Assembly (NCBI GenBank): GCA_028275425.1
Contig: JAPWUT010000098.1
Location: 1-6,588, forward strand
Direction: 5' to 3'
DNA length: 6,588 bases
Origin: Anaerolineae bacterium
GTDB lineage: Bacteria; Chloroflexota; Anaerolineae; SpSt-600
Part shown: in pieces, positions 1 to 3,700 of the stretch
Numbering within the stretch: position 1 is the first letter of the stretch
Layout: every line of letters begins with the position of its first letter
Translations under genes and position numbers: made by a program
The notes under the pieces: generated by a model
Databases searched by the model: none
Seen by the model: the letters and a program-made list of their open reading frames with translations, nothing else
What the model was told of the DNA's origin: nothing

Positions 1-95
1 TCTGGGTCCACCTGGCTGTGGTGGTGTTCCACAGCTATGTCCTGAGCGTTGAGTATAGCCTCTTGCGCCTTTTCCGTGAATTTATCCAACCGCAT
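1..95 (-). CDS. clpB: ClpB (Hsp100 disaggregase), N-terminal fragment cut by the window edge
   Basis: ClpB is a cytoplasmic AAA+ chaperone that works with DnaK to pull proteins out of aggregates. Only the first 31 codons plus two bases are present. The translation begins MRLDKFTEKAQEAILNAQ and ends HHHSQVDP. This is the start of the Clp N-domain (typical ClpB: M-x-x-x-K-F-T-x-K-x-Q-E-A-l, then H-x-x-x-DPEHLL); the next codon begins GA, which fits the expected Glu. The start is the ATG at 93-95, with AGGAGGT at 102-108 (minus strand) leaving seven bases between GGAGG and the ATG. No ATPase domain is visible, so ClpB is preferred over ClpC or ClpA on the N-terminal pattern alone: ClpC usually begins M-F-x-R-F-T-x-x-A. 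The gene follows the small membrane protein gene by 117 bases. No CIRCE element (TTAGCACTC-N9-GAGTGCTAA) or HspR-type repeat is visible upstream. Confidence 0.9.
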   Translation of the reverse strand, partial: MRLDKFTEKAQEAILNAQDIAVEHHHSQVDP

Positions 96-101
96 GCTCC
101 T

Positions 102-108
102 ACCTCCT
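102..108 (-). promoter_or_regulatory. Shine-Dalgarno site of clpB
   Basis: The minus strand reads AGGAGGT, a near-perfect anti-16S match, with seven bases between its GGAGG core and the ATG at 95. This fixes the clpB start. A second GGAG (97-100) sits too close to the ATG to be used. Confidence 0.85.
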
Positions 109-139
109 ACCGAAAGTTTTGGCTAAAGGGGCATCCCGC

Positions 140-158
140 GCTGGGGATTCGCCCCAGC
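140..158 (-). repeat. Perfect 7-bp inverted repeat in the clpB leader
   Basis: Arms GCTGGGG (140-146) and CCCCAGC (152-158) are perfect complements around a 5-base loop. If the promoter at 163-191 is right, transcription starts near 155-158, so the hairpin would form the extreme 5' end of the clpB mRNA, where such structures can protect against 5'-end decay. It could instead be an operator at the start site. On the plus strand the stem is followed by TTTT, which looks like a weak terminator, but no plus-strand gene lies upstream. The hairpin is certain; its role is not. Confidence 0.6.
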
Positions 159-162
159 TTTT

Positions 163-191
163 GTAATAATAGCGGCAAATTAGAGGGGCAA
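163..191 (-). promoter_or_regulatory. clpB: Candidate sigma70-type promoter for clpB
   Basis: On the minus strand TTGCCC (186-191, 4 of 6 to TTGACA) is separated by exactly 17 bases from TATTAC (163-168, 4 of 6 to TATAAT). The overlapping TATTAT (166-171) is a better -10 by sequence but would leave only 14 bases. The start would lie around 155-158, giving a leader of about 60 bases. The promoter lies inside the phased TCTA array, so whatever binds that array should affect it. Predicted by eye only. Confidence 0.4.
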
Positions 192-218
192 TAGAGGAAT
201 GTTAGAAAGCCGTTAGAA
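164..218 (-). repeat. Five helically phased 11-bp units (TCTA core) over the clpB promoter
   Basis: Read on the minus strand, 218 to 164 divides without gaps into five 11-mers: TTCTAACGGCT, TTCTAACATTC, CTCTATTGCCC, CTCTAATTTGC and CGCTATTATTA. The core TCTA recurs in four (plus-strand TAGA at 181, 192, 203 and 214); the fifth has GCTA (170-173). The first two units share seven bases, TTCTAAC. Exact 11-bp spacing puts each core on nearly the same face of the helix. That arrangement is known for direct-repeat sites of OmpR/PhoB-family regulators. The units cover the proposed -35 and -10 and run upstream to the stop codon of the small protein gene. The regulator is unknown. Confidence 0.6.
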
Positions 219-332
219 TACTACTTTGCCGGTTGCCACCAGCAAGAGGCAGCCTAAGATTAGGACGTTGAGGAAAAGGAGGAAAGATAAGACCAAAAGT
301 TTGCCTGGGCTAATTTTGCTAAGGAAATCCAT
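213..332 (-). CDS. Small single-helix membrane protein, 39 aa, unknown function
   Basis: I do not recognise a family. The 39-residue product has a short N-terminus with two lysines (MDFLSKISPGK), one very hydrophobic stretch at about residues 12-35 (Leu/Val/Ile/Phe, with one Cys at 28), and a short tail GKVVF. It should span the membrane once. The start is the ATG at 330-332, because GGAGG at 339-343 (minus strand) lies six bases before it. An in-frame ATG at 399-401 would add 23 residues, but that extension reads through a hairpin repeat and removes the well-placed ribosome site, so it is rejected. The palindrome AGTTTGAAACT (349-359) lies just upstream and could be an operator. The TAA stop (213-215) falls in the first unit of the phased array upstream of clpB. 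The gene is 415 bases after the A2M stop. The good ribosome site plus coherent hydrophobicity favour a real gene; conservation elsewhere would settle it. Confidence 0.6.
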   Translation of the reverse strand: MDFLSKISPGKLLVLSFLLFLNVLILGCLLLVATGKVVF

Positions 333-364
333 TGCAAACCTCCGCGCCAGTTTGAAACTTTGTG

Positions 365-393
365 AAAACCTTCCAGGGGGCTTCGCCCCCTGG
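365..393 (-). terminator. Possible rho-independent terminator after the A2M/repeat region
   Basis: On the minus strand a perfect GC-rich stem (arms 385-393 and 373-381, 9 bp, 3-base loop) is followed by AAGG and then TTTT (365-368). The T run is short and four bases from the stem, so termination would be weak at best. The hairpin is also the first copy of the repeat family here, so it may have another role. Confidence 0.3.
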
Positions 394-520
394 GCCCCCA
401 TTTGCCCACCCTCGCTGGCTTATGGCTCGCCAGCGTTTTGGGCCCCACCCGTGGCGGGGTTGCAAGGGTTAGCCGTTTGCCCCCTCTTTTTTTATTTTGG
501 GGGCACATCCCCCAAACCCC
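371..520. repeat. Hairpin repeat, unit 1
   Basis: Hairpin A has arms CCAGGGGGC (373-381) and GCCCCCTGG (385-393). Hairpin B has arms CGCTGGC (413-419) and GCCAGCG (429-435) with a 9-base loop. Hairpin C has arms TTTGGGGG (496-503) and CCCCCAAA (509-516) with a 5-base loop. All three stems are perfect. A run of seven T followed by ATTTT (487-498, plus strand) precedes hairpin C. Confidence 0.8.
386..411 (-). other. Potential G-quadruplex, unit 1
   Basis: On the minus strand four G runs (GGG, GGG, GGGGG, GGGGG) are separated by loops of 1, 5 and 4 bases, meeting the standard G3+N1-7 pattern. It shares bases with one arm of hairpin A, so the two structures would compete. The minus strand is the sense strand of the neighbouring genes, so the motif would be present in read-through mRNA. 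Confidence 0.45.
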
Positions 521-670
521 CTGGGAGGGGGCTGCGCCCCCTCCACCCCCCTTCCCCACCCTCGTTGGCTGAGGATTCGCCAGCGTTATGGGTCCCACCC
601 GTGGGCGGGTTGCAGGGGTTGGTAACTCGCCCCTTTTTAAGTCTTCGTGGGGGGACACCCCCCACAGCCC
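521..670. repeat. Hairpin repeat, unit 2
   Basis: Hairpin A has arms GGAGGGGGC (524-532) and GCCCCCTCC (536-544). Hairpin B has arms CGTTGGC (563-569) and GCCAGCG (579-585), with one T-G wobble (565/583) on the plus strand. Hairpin C has arms GTGGGGGG (647-654) and CCCCCCAC (658-665). Two base pairs of hairpin A and one of hairpin C differ from unit 1 on both sides, so pairing is kept. Confidence 0.8.
537..561 (-). other. Potential G-quadruplex, unit 2
   Basis: On the minus strand G runs of 3, 4, 6 and 5 are separated by loops of 1, 2 and 4 bases, a canonical pattern and stronger than the unit 1 copy. It sits at the matching place in the repeat and again overlaps an arm of hairpin A (536-544). 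Confidence 0.5.
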
Positions 671-735
671 CCCGCCAGGGGGCTCCGCTCCCTCTACCCC
701 CGGCTTAAGGTTTCGCCTTCCTGACCCCCCATTTG
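671..735. repeat. Hairpin repeat, partial and degenerate unit 3
   Basis: AGGGGGC (677-683) pairs with GCTCCCT (687-693) with one G-T wobble (681/689, plus strand); the outer two pairs seen in the other copies are lost. GGCTTAAGG (702-710) and TCGCC (713-717) resemble hairpin B of unit 1 with a one-base insertion, so part of the unit between A and B seems deleted. The copy ends 12 bases beyond the A2M stop codon. Confidence 0.6.
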
Positions 736-747
736 TTACGCCAGTTT

Positions 748-3700
748 TTACCTAATCTTAAAGCTCATCCCTCCGGTTCGGCCAAATACGTGGGGGAAGT
801 ACATTTCGTAGGCTACAGCCGGAAGGACTTTGAATTCGCCAGGAAGCCCAGCCTTTATGAGGTAGGAGTATTCGTAAGTGCCGGGAGAAAGGTAGGTAGC
901 GAAGAGCACGAGTTTCTCATCACGCTTGTCAGCATGGGTGGGATACCACCACCACACCGGCTCAGATTTCCTCTTAAGCTCACCACCCTGCTCGTAAGTA
1001 ACCGAGACGGTCTTGAGGCTCGTATCCACTATCTCCGCTCCGGCAGGTATCGGGTCTTCCACCACTAAGTAGAGCAAGTAGCGGGGAGCGATTATCGTCA
1101 GGGTGACTTTGATTAATTGGCCTACTTCGGCTTTATCTATTGATGGACAAACTTCCTTCTTGCACGTCGGGTCAGTGTAGCGACGCTGAATTATAATCCC
1201 ACGCTGCAGTTCTTCTATTTTCTCCACCGGAACAAAGTAGCGGAGGTAGGCCGTATAGTACAGGCGGCCGGTGCCCTTTTCTTGCCCCTCCGGAGCCTTC
1301 CTTGCGATGGCCAAGCGGTTTAGCCCATCGGCCTTGAGCTTGGCTGCGGGCACTTCGGCCTCAATTGTCTTCATCACCATCTCAGGCGTGATGGCCCCCG
1401 AGGCTATTTCTTGCTCGTTCAGTAACAGGAGGTAACGATAAGAAGCCTTGAGCTCTCCCGTCGCTTTCATGTAATCGGTAAGGCCCATGATGGCCCAAGC
1501 GGTCTCGTAAGTGGATGACCAGCGGTCCTCTTTCCTGGCCGCCATCAGCCAGCGCACTACGTTGGGCAGGAGGGGATGGGATGGCTTTATCCGGGCAAAG
1601 GCCGAAAGGATTATGGAGGTGGAGCGAGTATCGGTGTTCATCGCCCAATAGTCCGGAGCCTCTTCCCAGTGGGCACCGGTGGCGTCTAAAACGGCTCCCC
1701 CGAGGATTTCATCTAACAAAGTGTCAATCGGCAGGGTTTCGGAAGGGGCCAGGATTTGGAGGGCCATGGCCAGGAAGGCTTTGCCGTAATGACTAAGGCC
1801 TGAGTTTTTCCTCTCTCGGTACAAAGCCATGCACCGGTTTACATCGCCCTCGCCGTAGCGGGCTAAGACGTAAAGGGCAAAGGCTTGGACGTTGGCCTTG
1901 TTGCTCTCCGGCCCCTCAACAAGGGAGAGGTTTTCTTTTATGAAGAGGGCAGCTCTCTTCATCACCTTTTGGTCCACAGCGAAGCCGGCATCCCTGGCCT
2001 CCACGAGGCCAAGGAGGACGTAAGAGGTGAGGTTTAGGCTGCTTTTATCCGCCCCCCACCACCCCCAGCCACCGTCGTATTTCTGGCGAGCGTAAATCTT
2101 CTGAAGCCCTACCCCTACCATCTGGGCGACTTTGGCCTTAAGGTCTTCATCCTCAATGCCCAATTCTCGGAGAGCCCTATAGGTGAAGACATTGGGGAGG
2201 AACTTGGAGACGATTTGCTCTATGCACTCGTATGGGTAATGCTCAAGGTAAGTGAGGCCACCTTGCATGGCCGCAGCTAAGGAGGGCTCAAGCTTGACTA
2301 CAAGCTTGCTCAGGGCAGGGTCCATGACCTTAGGCAAGCGGATGAGTTCAACCCTTTCCCCGTCTTCCTCCAGGACCCCAGCAGTAGAGACCACCTCCGG
2401 AGTAGAGTAATGATGAACGGGGATGGTGGTTTCTACGGCATCCGAGAACTGACCTCCGGAAGCTCGCATGGTTACCACTGCCTTTTCCACGCCAGGGACT
2501 TTCACCTTCCACCGGACCGGGGCTTTATCGTAAGCCGGGATGGATAGGGCTAAGGAGGAATCGCCCTGGATTTCCAGCCCGCTGGCTTCCAGGGAAATTT
2601 TCACCTCCAAAGGCTGAGAGGTGTTATTGTGGACCACAGCTCCGATTTCGGCCTCATCCCCTACGGTGAAGAAGCGGGGCAGAGTTGGCCTTATGAGTAG
2701 GTCCTTGGAAACTACGAGGTCTTTCTGGCCTTCGCCCATGAACTCGCTTGTGGACACGCCCTTGGCATCCATCCGCCAAGTAGTGAGGTTATCGGGTAGC
2801 TTGACGGCAACGCGGGCATAGCCTTGGGCATCGGTTTCAAGGGAAGCGACCCAGTAAGCGGTGTCCAAGAATTCCCGGCGTATAGGGGCAAGCTCGCCAA
2901 GGCCTCCGCCACCTCCCTTACCTTTAGCTAAGACGAAGCGCTCGGCCGAAACGGCAAGGCTGGCACTGGTGTTAACGCTTACGGGCCTTTCCTGCCAGAA
3001 GGTTTGAACCAAAGAGGGAGGCCTCTCGGCCAAAGCCAAGAGAGCCTTATCCACAAGCGCCAGGGAAAGCTCGGTCTTAACCCCTTTGCCCTGCGCATCG
3101 GTTACCTTAACCTCAAAGTTTACCGTCTCCCCAGGGCCAGCTTTCTCTCGGTCAGGGGTTATCTGGACTTGGAGGAGCTTGCTTTCGGGCGAGACCGGAA
3201 GCTTAATGTAGCCAGTTCGGTATGGCTCAATGGTCTCGTCCCCCGCCTCTCCCCTCAGAAGTATCACCGAAACGTAAACGTTGGGGATGTGCCTTTCGGT
3301 CAAAGGAACATCAACCGTGAAGCCGCCAGGGGTCACAGTGAGGACCCTGTGCTCCATTATCCGGCCCCGTTCCACGGTTAGGAGGGCTTTCACCGGCTTG
3401 GGATAAGGTGAAGGGATGAGGATTCGGGCAGTATCGCCGGGGCGATACTCCTTCTTATCGGGGATGAGGTCAACCTTGAGCTCCTTCGCCCGAGGCCAGC
3501 TTACGTATTCATGCGAGCTTACCCAAAGGTAAGTAGCGGAGCGGATTTCGTTCCCCAGGCGGTCTCGGGCCAGGGCGGAGACCTTGTAAGTGCCCCCCTC
3601 ATCCGGCGTGAACTCCACAACCCCCCGGCCCTTTTCGTCCAGCTTCACGGTAGTGGTCAGAATTGGGGTATCTTCAACCTTGGTGACCCATCGGAAAGTT

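Larger units (their letters stand above)
371..735. repeat. Tandem array of about 150-bp GC-rich hairpin units
   Basis: This fills most of the non-coding stretch 333-747. Unit 1 (371-520) and unit 2 (521-670) align at an offset of 150 bases without gaps over 401-520 versus 551-670, with 89 of 120 positions identical by hand count. A third, partial copy runs from 671 and ends with CCCCCATTTG (726-735), identical to 395-404. Each full unit carries hairpin A (373-393; 524-544), hairpin B (413-435; 563-585) and hairpin C (496-516; 647-665). The partial copy has a shortened A (677-693) and a degenerate hairpin around 702-719. Because 150 is divisible by 3, long reading frames stay open on both strands, but their products are repetitive, low-complexity and lack ribosome sites, so I treat the array as non-coding. 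Confidence 0.85.

Noticed and set aside
140..165. Rho-independent terminator on the plus strand (stem 140-158 then TTTT)
   Set aside because: There is no plus-strand gene upstream for it to serve, and the T run is only four bases.
333..401. 23-residue N-terminal extension of the small membrane protein from the ATG at 401
   Set aside because: The extension lies partly in hairpin A of repeat unit 1 and ignores the GGAGG site six bases before the ATG at 332.
260..658. 132-codon minus-strand reading frame
   Set aside because: Also a by-product of the repeat array. Its 3' part is a shifted-frame shadow of the small membrane protein gene, whose frame has the good ribosome site.
226..708. 160-codon plus-strand reading frame with two 50-residue Pro-rich repeats
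   Set aside because: It reads through the 150-bp hairpin array, whose period keeps frames open. It has no ribosome site, low-complexity content, and overlaps the small membrane protein gene in antisense.
371..735. CRISPR array
   Set aside because: The repeated unit is about 150 bases, diverged, and similar throughout, with no short identical repeats separated by unique spacers.
733..1068. 111-codon plus-strand frame, and other plus-strand or shifted frames up to 5742
   Set aside because: All lie antisense or out of frame within the A2M gene, whose translation is continuous and matches the family along its length.
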